This document shows, in pieces, positions 25,776-33,735 of a stretch of DNA of 64,000 nt. A model generated the notes under the pieces. That model ran no database searches. It was not told the origin of the DNA and was given only the letters and a program-made list of their open reading frames with translations. Location: positions 49,453-113,452 of IMG/VR virus record IMGVR_UViG_3300011113_000396. One strand, given 5' to 3'. The DNA comes from a virus. Within the stretch, counting starts at the first letter, position 1, and every line of letters begins with the position of its first letter. The position numbers and the translations under genes are program-made.

Positions 25776-27005
25776 ATGAACCCTACAATAACATTATGCA
25801 TGATCGTTAAAAATGAATCCGCAGTGATTCTCCAGTGCCTTGAATCGATGTACAAGTATGTTGATCGATACGACATCACGGATACTGGTTCTACTGACGG
25901 AACCCAAGACATTATCCGCAAGTTCTTTGCAGAAAAGGGAATCCCCGGTGAGATCTACCAGTCAGATTGGAAGGGATTCGGTGACCATGCTGGCCGCATT
26001 GGTTCTAGAACCGAGGCTTTCCGAAACTGCGACGGCAAGGCTGACTATGTTTGGGTAATTGATGCAGATGATTATCTTGAAGGCGATTTCAAGTATCCCC
26101 CAAACATGAATGCTGCGGCCTATGCTCTTACATTTAAGAGAGATGATTTCACTTGGTGGAGAACTCAGATCTTCAAGAATGAACTTCTTTGGAGATATGT
26201 TGGTGTTCTTCATGAATATCCAGATACTGATAAGAAGCCATATGCTGTTGAAAAGATTCATGGCAATTATCATGTCACAGCCAGAACTGCTGGATTCGAA
26301 AGAAACGCAAACAAAACACTTGTTGAAAAGTATTCCAAGGATGCAGAAACCCTTGTCAAGGCTCTGGAAGAAGATCCAACGAATGTTCGATATATGTTCT
26401 ATCTTGGACAAAGCTATTTTGATTCGCAGCAATGGGGAAAGGCTGAAGATGCTTACCTAAAGCGTTCCAAGATGGGTGATTGGGGTGAAGAAGTATTCTT
26501 TTCTCTTTACCGAGCGGCAATCTGCAAGATTCTACAAGCAAAGGCATGGCCAGAAATTTATGATGCCTTCCTTAACGCTTACGAATCACGCCCAACAAGA
26601 GCAGAACCATTATATCAACTCGCTAGGCTAAATCGCCTACATAATAGACCAAGAACAGGATTTATCTATGCACAAATGGCAGCACAAATTCCATACCCTC
26701 AAGAAGACCTTCTTTTCGTTGATCACGGTATTTACAAGTGGGGTATTTTGGACGAAATTTCGTCAACTGCTTGGTATGCGGGTAAGCCCCACATCGGCTT
26801 TGAAGCCAGCCGCGTGCTGCTGCAAGAGAAAAGGTTGCCGCAAGACCAAACAGACAGAGTCACGAAGAACTTCTTAACTTATAAGGATCTGCTAGAAAAA
26901 CTCCACACTCAGCAGCAGATGAATGTGGAAGCAGAAAAGGAGAAGGCAAAGCAACAAAAGAAACAGCAGAAAAAGATGAAAAGGATGCAAAAGTTAAGAA
27001 GGTGA
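25776..27005 (+). CDS. GT2 glycosyltransferase with TPR-like C-terminal region
   Basis: 409 residues. N-terminal GT-A domain: [32 protein letters not shown] and the metal site [12 protein letters not shown] near residue 93. From about residue 190 there are TPR-like helices ([28 protein letters not shown] is longer than needed; the pattern repeats at about 195-225 and 260-300), and the C-terminus is a Lys/Gln tail. This SunS-like fusion is common in T4-like phages. Its own early promoter and richer GC content set it apart from the AT-rich island upstream. Confidence 0.88.
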   Translation: MNPTITLCMIVKNESAVILQCLESMYKYVDRYDITDTGSTDGTQDIIRKFFAEKGIPGEIYQSDWKGFGDHAGRIGSRTEAFRNCDGKADYVWVIDADDYLEGDFKYPPNMNAAAYALTFKRDDFTWWRTQIFKNELLWRYVGVLHEYPDTDKKPYAVEKIHGNYHVTARTAGFERNANKTLVEKYSKDAETLVKALEEDPTNVRYMFYLGQSYFDSQQWGKAEDAYLKRSKMGDWGEEVFFSLYRAAICKILQAKAWPEIYDAFLNAYESRPTRAEPLYQLARLNRLHNRPRTGFIYAQMAAQIPYPQEDLLFVDHGIYKWGILDEISSTAWYAGKPHIGFEASRVLLQEKRLPQDQTDRVTKNFLTYKDLLEKLHTQQQMNVEAEKEKAKQQKKQQKKMKRMQKLRR

Positions 27006-27006
27006 C

Positions 27007-28734
27007 ATGAAATTCTCAGATATCTTTAAAAAAGAACAAAAAATAAATCTTGCTGGCCTAACCAAGCAAGATGTTCTTTTATTAAAAGAAGATATTTCAG
27101 AATTTAAGACTGGTACTAAGTTTACTGTCAATCCCAAAAACAAGAGTGATAAGTCCGTAGAAATAGGCGATGGTCTTACCGAATTGCATCTAGTTGATGA
27201 AAAAGGTAAAACTGTCCTATTTTCGGGAAATTACTCAAAAATTGCGTCATTATTCACAATTTTAGAGGAAAAGACCCCCGAACCACAAATCATAGTTGTA
27301 GAAAAAACTATTGTCAATGAGATAAAAAAGAAACAAGTAATAGAAGGCAAAGAAGGTCCGATAGGGCCACAAGGCCCAAGAGGTGATATTGGAGCCAGAG
27401 GGGAACTAGGACCTGTTGGGGCTAAGGGAGAGCGCGGAGAACAGGGTGAGGTGGGCGAACAGGGTCCACAGGGCATTGCTGGCCCAATCGGGCCTAAAGG
27501 TCCAGTAGGACCGCAGGGGCCAAAGGGAGACAAGGGAGATAAAGGCGATCAGGGAGTTCCCGGAGAACGAGGTCCTATAGGCCCAGAAGGTCCAAAGGGA
27601 GATCGCGGAGAAGCTGGAGAGCCGGGACTTGATGGATTGCAGGGAGAACGAGGGCTAATTGGTCCGCAGGGTCCAAAGGGAGATATGGGAGAACCGGGTC
27701 TTCCCGGACCAAGAGGCCTAATGGGTCCACAAGGACCAAAGGGAGAGCGCGGAGAACCCGGAGAACAGGGTCCAGAAGGTCCTCAAGGTCCAATAGGACA
27801 AGACGGCCTTCCCGGTGAAAAGGGCGACAAGGGCGATCCCGGTGTCGTTTCTGCCAGTTTTCCATTAATCTACGACAAAAAATCGGCAAATCTAAGTTTT
27901 GACACTAAATTTTTGGACGATAAGATCACCAAGATAGCTGTAGATCCACTTTTGGCTAGCGGTGGCAGTGGTCTGGGTGTCAAAGAAAACGGATCAATAC
28001 TTGTCAAAACGGGTGTTGATTATTTGGATTTTAGAGGTTCTATTGATCTTACCAGACAAGGTAGAACTGTTATCGTTACAGGAACATCTTCAGGATCTGG
28101 TACTGGCATAACTGGCCCTACAGGTCCAACTGGTCCAGCGGGTGCAACTGGTGCTGACGGATCGATTGGTCCTGTGGGTCCGACTGGTGTTACGGGAGTT
28201 ACTGGTGCTGATGGTTCAATTGGCCCTATTGGTCCAACAGGTGCTACAGGCGTTACAGGAGCAGACGGTTCAATCGGCCCTATTGGTCCAACAGGTGCAA
28301 CTGGAGTTACTGGTCCTATTGGACCTACTGGAGCTACAGGACCATCTGGTATAACCAATATTAATGGTATTACTTTATCCCCTGTAACTATAAGAGATGG
28401 AACTGGAATTTTAATAGCAAATAATATTCCAAATAGAGAAATAAGTATTGAAAACGCTTGGGGAGAATTAGCAGATTCGAATTCAACCCTTGAACCGTAT
28501 ATTTTAGTTAGTTTAAATGGATTAATAGGTGCTCCATCATTATTTGCCGGAACAGGAATAACTCTCTCTGTCGGAACTCAAGGTATTACAATTTCATCCA
28601 CTTTACCCAAGTTCACGGAAGGGACAACTGCCCCAGCAAATCCAATTGCAGGAGATAGGTGGTACAATACAGACGATGGTGTGATATACACATCAGTTAC
28701 TAAATCAGGATCACAAATTTGGATAGTTGGATGA
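27007..28734 (+). CDS. Collagen-like fibre protein
   Basis: 575 residues. A charged N-terminal domain (to about residue 112) is followed by an unbroken Gly-X-Y region to about residue 280 rich in Pro, Lys and Glu ([16 protein letters not shown]), then a globular link. A second Gly-X-Y block of the bacterial GPTGATG type spans about residues 367-450, and a C-terminal domain ends in [15 protein letters not shown], a common fibre-tip motif. Such proteins form trimeric rods on phage tails or heads. Lies one base after the previous stop, with no late box of its own visible. Confidence 0.88.
   Translation: MKFSDIFKKEQKINLAGLTKQDVLLLKEDISEFKTGTKFTVNPKNKSDKSVEIGDGLTELHLVDEKGKTVLFSGNYSKIASLFTILEEKTPEPQIIVVEKTIVNEIKKKQVIEGKEGPIGPQGPRGDIGARGELGPVGAKGERGEQGEVGEQGPQGIAGPIGPKGPVGPQGPKGDKGDKGDQGVPGERGPIGPEGPKGDRGEAGEPGLDGLQGERGLIGPQGPKGDMGEPGLPGPRGLMGPQGPKGERGEPGEQGPEGPQGPIGQDGLPGEKGDKGDPGVVSASFPLIYDKKSANLSFDTKFLDDKITKIAVDPLLASGGSGLGVKENGSILVKTGVDYLDFRGSIDLTRQGRTVIVTGTSSGSGTGITGPTGPTGPAGATGADGSIGPVGPTGVTGVTGADGSIGPIGPTGATGVTGADGSIGPIGPTGATGVTGPIGPTGATGPSGITNINGITLSPVTIRDGTGILIANNIPNREISIENAWGELADSNSTLEPYILVSLNGLIGAPSLFAGTGITLSVGTQGITISSTLPKFTEGTTAPANPIAGDRWYNTDDGVIYTSVTKSGSQIWIVG
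27346..27846 (+). repeat. Gly-X-Y collagen repeat block 1
   Basis: About 55 consecutive Gly-X-Y triplets with charged X/Y residues. The DNA is a 9-bp-periodic GGN pattern. Antisense proline-rich ORFs over this block are artefacts of the repeat. Confidence 0.9.
28106..28350 (+). repeat. Gly-X-Y collagen repeat block 2 (GPTGATG type)
   Basis: About 27 triplets in near-identical 36-45 bp units ([17 protein letters not shown]). Thr-rich bacterial-type collagen; Thr may carry O-linked sugars. Confidence 0.85.
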
Positions 28735-28735
28735 G

Positions 28736-28743
28736 GATAAATA
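28736..28743 (+). promoter_or_regulatory. Late promoter GATAAATA, 4 nt before start
   Basis: GATAAATA followed by GAGT and the ATG at 28748. Predicted start of transcription is at or within 1-2 nt of the start codon. Confidence 0.6.
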
Positions 28744-28747
28744 GAGT

Positions 28748-31303
28748 ATGCCGATAAATTTTCCCAATTCACCAAGCATTGGAGCTACCTACGACTACGA
28801 AGGTATTCATTATATTTACAATGGTATAGGCTGGGTCAACAAAAGCATTTTTGGTATTTCAGCTGGAACTAATATTAGCTTTACTAATTATAATGGCACT
28901 GGTCCTCTAATTATTTCAGCGATAGATACTACTGGTATAACCAGCGCAGTAACATCATTCAATGGTAAAACAGGTGCGGTTCAGGGAGTATCTAGTTTTG
29001 CTGGGCTAACAGGAACAGTTGGTTCTGGAATAACCACAAACGGAATTTTATATTTTGATGGTTCTGACGTTCAAGGATCAGCACTCCTGACATTTAATGG
29101 TTCTGATATAGTTCTTGATACATCTGGTCATTTTGATGGGAATATACTTGGTAGATCTGAAGTCTATATTAAAGCAGATGAAGCAATAAACGAAGGAGAT
29201 CCAGTTTATGTTACTGGTTCTGTTGGTGCGTCTGAGCGATTGACTGTTGCAAAAGCCGATTCAGCAATTTCTGCAAAAATGCCTGCTGCTGGTATAGCCG
29301 CTCAAAGTTTAGCTTCGAATGGTGAAGGAGTAATGATTATTAATGGCTGGGTCCGGAATTACGATACGACGGGGCTAACAGCAAATCAAATACTATTTGT
29401 TGCTTCTGGTGGTGGTTTGACCGCTACAAGACCAACATCTGCTGGAGTATTGGTTCAGAACATAGCAAGAGTTGGCAGACCAAACCACGCAAACGGCTCA
29501 ATCATTGTAACTGGAGCAAGTAGAGCAAATGATGTACCAAACACTATTCGCGTATATCAGTACATTGAGATGCCAGATGGATTTACGTTCAATACTGTTG
29601 TTTCTAGTTTCAATGGAAACACGGGAGCTGTTCAAGGAATATCAGCAGCTGTTGCGGGATCTGGTATCAGTGTTTCTGGTGCTACTGGATCTGTTACTAT
29701 TACCAATACTGGTGTCTTGAGTTTTAATGGTAATACTGGAGCAATCCAAGGTGTATCTTCCATCAATGGAGCAACTGGTGCAATTACAAGTGTTGCGTTT
29801 ACAAATGCAGCACAGACTTTTAGTGCTTTACAGAGTTTTAGTTCTGGTATTTCTGCTAGTAGTGGGATTACTTTTGGAAATAATTTAACAATTAAAACTG
29901 GATCAGGGGATTTAACGATTGGTTCTAATTCAGGACCATTAAATACTCTTGTAATTGGGAATGCATCGTTAGCATCAAATAATACTATAGCTAACTCTAT
30001 TATCATTGGCAAAAATGCAATGTCATCTTCTGGTGTAAATTCTGCTGATTCTTTTGCAATAGGTTTAGGAGCGTTGAATTCCAATGATGCTACTTCAAAT
30101 TTTGGTATTGGGGTAGCAGCAGGATATAGCACTACTTTAGGTGGTGAAAATTTCTTTATTGGAAATAATGCTGGTTATGATTGTGTTGAAGGTTCTGGAA
30201 ATGTCGCCATAGGTCCAGCAGTATTACAAAATATTAATAATGGAACAGAAAATACAGGTATTGGATATTCGTGTTTATTTAGTTCTGTTGACACTAATTT
30301 CAATACTGCTGTTGGATCTGCTTCTTTACAAAATACATCATCTGGATCCGAAAATACTGCTATCGGATATGCATCTTTAGCAACTAACCTTACAGGAGCA
30401 GGAAACGTAGCACTTGGATATAATGCTGGTTTATATAGAGGCACAGCATCATTATCAAGAACTACTGGTACTGGTGGAATTTATATTGGATATCAAGCAA
30501 GAGCATCAGCTAATGCAATGACCGATGAAATCGTCATCGGTAGAAATGCAGTTGGTCTTGGATCAAATACAGCAGTCATTGGTGCAACTGCACAATCATC
30601 TGCCACGATTTATGGAGTAATGAATCTTCCGGGTGGATTGAGTGCTTCTGGTGGAATTACTTTCAATAGTAACATACAAATCAATAATAAAGCAATTCTT
30701 GGATCTGCTGCTTTAGGAGCAGCAACTCCCGGTTGTATTGAATTTGATGGAAATGTGGTTTATGCAGGAACTACCGCTGGTAGAGGAGTTGTAAGTACTC
30801 AACAAATATCAGTAATGACTGCGGCTACTAAATCTTTATTAAATGCTACGGGAGATCAAAATATTTTTGATACTCCACAAGATGTAATAACATTGGCTGC
30901 AAATACGACATATCAGATTGAAGGTTATATTCTCCTTTCAACAGGTACAACTACCCTTAGACATTTATCTTTGAGATTTACTCAAGGTATTGTTGCTAAT
31001 CCTCCAACAATACATTTTGCGACAATAGGCGTTCCTACCACTAGTGGCGGAGCAGTAAGAGCACAAGACACAGCATTCTTCAACACTACCACTGGAGGAG
31101 TGATCACCCAAACTACTTTTAATACTAATAGCTACAATGTATTTATTAGAGGTTTAATAAAAACTGTAGATTCTGTTACTATAACACCACAAATAGCATT
31201 CAGTGCAGCACCGGGAGTCACAAATACTGTTAATTTCGGTACATATATTTCATTCATTCCGATTGGAAATGGATCGATGGCATCTGTAGGGCCTTGGGCA
31301 TAA
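28748..31303 (+). CDS. Large tail-fibre-like adhesin with YadA-head-like repeats
   Basis: 851 residues. The N-terminal part has a motif shared with the fibre upstream (GATYDYEGIHYIYNGIGWV), which may be the attachment or trimer-nucleating segment. Three copies of a SFNGxTGAxQGxS unit occur at about residues 69, 280 and 315. Residues about 395-600 form left-handed beta-roll repeats (NTAIGYASL, NVAIGPAVL, NTGIGYSCL) like the head of YadA-type trimeric adhesins. The C-terminal 200 residues form a separate beta-rich domain. Likely a receptor-binding or host-contact fibre. A late box lies just before the start. Confidence 0.85.
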   Translation: MPINFPNSPSIGATYDYEGIHYIYNGIGWVNKSIFGISAGTNISFTNYNGTGPLIISAIDTTGITSAVTSFNGKTGAVQGVSSFAGLTGTVGSGITTNGILYFDGSDVQGSALLTFNGSDIVLDTSGHFDGNILGRSEVYIKADEAINEGDPVYVTGSVGASERLTVAKADSAISAKMPAAGIAAQSLASNGEGVMIINGWVRNYDTTGLTANQILFVASGGGLTATRPTSAGVLVQNIARVGRPNHANGSIIVTGASRANDVPNTIRVYQYIEMPDGFTFNTVVSSFNGNTGAVQGISAAVAGSGISVSGATGSVTITNTGVLSFNGNTGAIQGVSSINGATGAITSVAFTNAAQTFSALQSFSSGISASSGITFGNNLTIKTGSGDLTIGSNSGPLNTLVIGNASLASNNTIANSIIIGKNAMSSSGVNSADSFAIGLGALNSNDATSNFGIGVAAGYSTTLGGENFFIGNNAGYDCVEGSGNVAIGPAVLQNINNGTENTGIGYSCLFSSVDTNFNTAVGSASLQNTSSGSENTAIGYASLATNLTGAGNVALGYNAGLYRGTASLSRTTGTGGIYIGYQARASANAMTDEIVIGRNAVGLGSNTAVIGATAQSSATIYGVMNLPGGLSASGGITFNSNIQINNKAILGSAALGAATPGCIEFDGNVVYAGTTAGRGVVSTQQISVMTAATKSLLNATGDQNIFDTPQDVITLAANTTYQIEGYILLSTGTTTLRHLSLRFTQGIVANPPTIHFATIGVPTTSGGAVRAQDTAFFNTTTGGVITQTTFNTNSYNVFIRGLIKTVDSVTITPQIAFSAAPGVTNTVNFGTYISFIPIGNGSMASVGPWA

Positions 31304-31315
31304 TAGGAGATTAAT

Positions 31316-31615
31316 ATGGCATTAATAAAATCATTTCAAGCAGTCAATGGCAACACATACACTTATTGGAGAATCGAAAAAATAGATCTTCAGCCAAAGC
31401 AAAACATTTGTGTAATTCGTGCTGTGGGTTACGCAGATCAAGCAGCAAGCACACAAGAAATGGCTCAAAGATATAACAAAATATTTGCAGTTGGTGATGA
31501 TTACTCTACTTACTTTGATTATTCTATACTTGATATGTTAGGAGAAAATCAGACACATCAAGCATATGAATTCTTAAAAACTCAATCATTCTTTTCCGGT
31601 TCTACAAACGCATAA
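31316..31615 (+). CDS. Small fibre-cluster protein
   Basis: 99 residues, beta-rich (NTYTYWRIEKIDLQPKQNICVIRAVGY), with a helical C-terminal half. Ribosome binding site AGGAG precedes it. Found between the large fibre and another small structural protein, so probably a virion component. No family recognised. Confidence 0.6.
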   Translation: MALIKSFQAVNGNTYTYWRIEKIDLQPKQNICVIRAVGYADQAASTQEMAQRYNKIFAVGDDYSTYFDYSILDMLGENQTHQAYEFLKTQSFFSGSTNA

Positions 31616-31621
31616 TAAATA
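31614..31621 (+). promoter_or_regulatory. Late promoter AATAAATA, 5 nt before start
   Basis: AATAAATA overlapping the previous stop, then ATCAT and the ATG at 31627. The same 5-nt geometry is found before the late genes starting at 48995, 55546 and 57631. Confidence 0.55.
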
Positions 31622-31626
31622 ATCAT

Positions 31627-32067
31627 ATGCCAGCAGGAAGATATGACATCATCGCAGAACAAGGAGCCTCCTTCAAGATCCAATTTGATTATTTGTATGC
31701 TGGAGTCGGAGGAACTGGAATAAGCTTGAGTAATTATACTTGCAGAATGCAAGTTAGAAAGTCTGCGTTAGACGAAAAAATTCTAATGGATCTTTCTATT
31801 TCTGGATTGACTTATGGCGGAACTACTGGTTTTTATCAACCCGGAGTCATAACTGGATCTACAGGAGTTGGTGGAATTACTCTTAATAGAGATATAAATG
31901 GTTCTGTTAAGAATGGCGGTATTTTGATAACAGCATCTTCTACTGTAACTAAATCGTTACCAGTAGGAAGACATCATTATGATCTTGAATTGACTAATAC
32001 TGTCTCTGGTGATGTTTTAAGATTACTTGAAGGTACATTCGAAGTTAATAGAGAGGTAACACGATAA
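31627..32067 (+). CDS. Small virion structural protein
   Basis: 146 residues, beta-sandwich-like. GASFKIQFDYLYAG, YTCRMQVRKSALDEK and the C-terminal HYDLELTNTVSGDVLRLLEG match a pattern I know from short phage tail proteins that follow fibre genes. Probably a fibre or baseplate-associated Ig-like protein. Its stop overlaps the next start (TAATG). Confidence 0.65.
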   Translation: MPAGRYDIIAEQGASFKIQFDYLYAGVGGTGISLSNYTCRMQVRKSALDEKILMDLSISGLTYGGTTGFYQPGVITGSTGVGGITLNRDINGSVKNGGILITASSTVTKSLPVGRHHYDLELTNTVSGDVLRLLEGTFEVNREVTR

Positions 32068-32219
32068 TGCAGCTTGTTAATCTATACGGAGACATGGCAA
32101 GTACGGTATTGGTGGTAACTCCCACAAATTATTCTGCTGTAATAAAAGTAAACTATCCAGATTATCTAAATTATGCTACAGTACTAGTACCCGGACCATT
32201 CCTCTCCGATACAATTTAA
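32067..32219 (+). CDS. Small hypothetical protein (50 aa)
   Basis: 50 codons starting in the TAATG overlap with the previous stop. Sequence begins MQLVNLYGDMASTVLVV and ends LVPGPFLSDTI. Coupled start and lack of any other gene in the interval support it. Probably translated with the structural protein before it. Confidence 0.55.
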   Translation: MQLVNLYGDMASTVLVVTPTNYSAVIKVNYPDYLNYATVLVPGPFLSDTI

Positions 32220-32223
32220 TTTC

Positions 32224-32251
32224 TTGACTTTTACGCAATTTAGTGTAAACT
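32224..32251 (+). promoter_or_regulatory. Early sigma70-type promoter for dUTPase, predicted leaderless
   Basis: TTGACT (32224-32229), 16-nt spacer, TAAACT (32246-32251), 6 nt, ATG at 32258. Confidence 0.78.
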
Positions 32252-32257
32252 TTTACT

Positions 32258-32764
32258 ATGGAATCACTAGGAATTTATAAGCTTCATCCGACAGTACAAT
32301 CACCAAGTCTTCAAACAGATAATTCGGCCTGTGCTGATGTATTTGCATTCATTCAAGGCAAAGAAATTACTGTTTATGATCGATACAACAGCAAGAGTAC
32401 CATCAAGACTGATGCGAATTCTGTTTCGATTCGAATCGGACCAAAGGAAAGAATTCTAGTTCCTACAGGAATCATTCTAGACATTCCAAAGCACTTCTCA
32501 GTGCGTATGCACCCTCGCTCTGGTCTTGCGATCAAGAAGGGCCTTGCTCTAGTCAACTGTGAAGGCGTAATCGACTCTGACTATGTGGAAGAACTCATGA
32601 TTCCATTGGTCAACACAAGCGATATTTCGTATGATATCGGTCATCAAGAACGAGTTGCCCAAATGGAACTTGTTCGTACTGAACATTTTGTTTATAATCA
32701 CATTTTTGAAAGACCTACACAGAAAACAAATAGAAGCGGTGGCTTCGGGAGCACAGGAGAATAG
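32258..32764 (+). CDS. dut: dUTP diphosphatase (trimeric dUTPase)
   Basis: 168 residues. Motifs in order: motif 1 SACADVFAF, motif 2 MHPRSGLAIKKG, motif 3 VNCEGVIDSDYVEEL with the catalytic Asp, motif 4 GHQERVAQMEL and motif 5 RSGGFGSTGE at the C-terminus. It hydrolyses dUTP to dUMP, protecting DNA from uracil and feeding the ThyX encoded about 9 kb away. Confidence 0.95.
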   Translation: MESLGIYKLHPTVQSPSLQTDNSACADVFAFIQGKEITVYDRYNSKSTIKTDANSVSIRIGPKERILVPTGIILDIPKHFSVRMHPRSGLAIKKGLALVNCEGVIDSDYVEELMIPLVNTSDISYDIGHQERVAQMELVRTEHFVYNHIFERPTQKTNRSGGFGSTGE

Positions 32765-32776
32765 TTGTCGAATATT

Positions 32777-32795
32777 CTAACTAATATATAGTTAG
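32777..32795 (+). other. Perfect inverted repeat abutting the HNH start codon
   Basis: CTAACTA-ATATA-TAGTTAG: 7-bp arms and a 5-nt loop, ending at the base before ATG 32796. An RNA hairpin here would occlude the ribosome entry site. T4 homing endonuclease genes are known to use such hairpins to block early translation. Confidence 0.6.
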
Positions 32796-33389
32796 ATGAA
32801 AAAAAGAATACAATCAAGAGTTTACAGAAAAATATACGAAAACTATTATGGGGTAAAAATTCCTAAAGGAATGCATATACACCATATAGACGGAAATAGA
32901 GAAAACAACGATCCTTTAAATTTAAAGTTGTTAACTCCAAAAGAACATTTTGCTATACATTTAGAACAAGGCGATCCTATTTGTCAACATGGAAAATTTT
33001 TACAAGGAGCATCTGAAGCGGGTAAAAAAGGAGGAAGATCTACCTCGTTAAAAAAAGTAAAATGTTGTGCTGATAATATGAAAAAAAATAGAAGAGCCGA
33101 TTTAGGAGCAAAAGCTTCTGTGGAGGCAAGAAAAAAAGCAAAAACATTTTTCTTTTCCGAAGACTATCAAAAACAACTCCAAAAAAGATTAAAAGAACAA
33201 AAAATTGGACCCTATTCAGATGAACATAAAGAAATGGTAAGCAAATTAGGTAAATCAAAAGGAAAAAAACCAATTTACGGAGATAAAACATGGGTTAGTT
33301 CTTACGAAGCTTCCGTAGAAACTAAGTTACCAGCAAGTACAATTAGATATCGTTGTAGAAATAATATTAAAGGATGGAGATATGAATAA
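32796..33389 (+). CDS. HNH homing endonuclease (free-standing)
   Basis: 197 residues. HNH core MHIHHIDGNRENNDPLNLKLL near residue 27 with the following HFAIHLEQ. The middle is Lys/Gly-rich (GKKGGRSTSLKKVK), typical of phage homing enzymes. The C-terminus TWVSSYEASVETKLPASTIRYR is a NUMOD1-like helix-turn-helix for target DNA binding. It lies between dUTPase and the Nmad1-like gene, whose start it overlaps by 8 nt. Confidence 0.88.
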   Translation: MKKRIQSRVYRKIYENYYGVKIPKGMHIHHIDGNRENNDPLNLKLLTPKEHFAIHLEQGDPICQHGKFLQGASEAGKKGGRSTSLKKVKCCADNMKKNRRADLGAKASVEARKKAKTFFFSEDYQKQLQKRLKEQKIGPYSDEHKEMVSKLGKSKGKKPIYGDKTWVSSYEASVETKLPASTIRYRCRNNIKGWRYE

Positions 33390-33705
33390 TATGAATAGAG
33401 AAGAACTTTTTAAGCATCATAGCGAATTATGTGAGAAAGCATTTGATATTCTTGTTGCAAAAAATAACGATTATGCTTCAGGAAAAGATCCCTTTTCCAA
33501 TTTCAGAAAAGGTGAAATATTTAATCTATGTTCGACGGAAGTTGGTATTCTTTTAAGAATTACTGATAAGATGTCTCGTTTATCTACATTTGCCAAAGAA
33601 GGAAAACTTTCCGTAGAAAACGAAGGTTATCAGGACGCAATTCTAGACATCATGAACTATTGCGTTCTATTTTCGGCTTATGTAAAGTCTAAGGATGATG
33701 CTTGA
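33382..33705 (+). CDS. Nucleotide modification associated domain 1 (DUF1599)-like protein
   Basis: 107 residues. KNNDYASGKDPFSNFRKGE near residue 27, RITDKMSRLSTFAKEGKLS near 60 and EGYQDAILDIMNYCVLF near 82 match the Nmad1 (DUF1599) family. These are small all-alpha proteins related to MazG-like folds and linked in the literature to modified-nucleotide pathways in phages. Neighbouring dUTPase fits nucleotide metabolism. The start is within the 3' end of the HNH gene and has its own GGAG. Confidence 0.8.
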   Translation: MNNMNREELFKHHSELCEKAFDILVAKNNDYASGKDPFSNFRKGEIFNLCSTEVGILLRITDKMSRLSTFAKEGKLSVENEGYQDAILDIMNYCVLFSAYVKSKDDA

Positions 33706-33729
33706 TTTGTGATCAACTGCCAGTATAAT
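33702..33729 (+). promoter_or_regulatory. Early sigma70-type promoter for DNA polymerase, predicted leaderless
   Basis: TTGATT (33702-33707), 16-nt spacer, TATAAT (33724-33729), 6 nt, ATG at 33736. The position of the promoter excludes the in-frame GTG at 33709 as the start. Confidence 0.82.
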
Positions 33730-33735
33730 TCACAC

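Noticed and set aside
27346-28350. CRISPR-like array from regularly spaced repeats
   Set aside because: The repetition is a 9-bp coding period inside a collagen-like gene, with no unique spacers.
27231-28358. Proline-rich minus-strand ORFs opposite the collagen repeats
   Set aside because: They are the antisense reading of Gly-X-Y codons and have no start signals or promoter.
29632-30444. Minus-strand ORFs opposite the YadA-like repeats
   Set aside because: Repeat-driven open frames on the antisense strand with no promoter or ribosome binding site.
33709-33735. GTG at 33709 as the start of gp43
   Set aside because: The -10 box TATAAT lies inside the extra codons and 6 nt before ATG 33736, which also gives the family's usual N-terminus.
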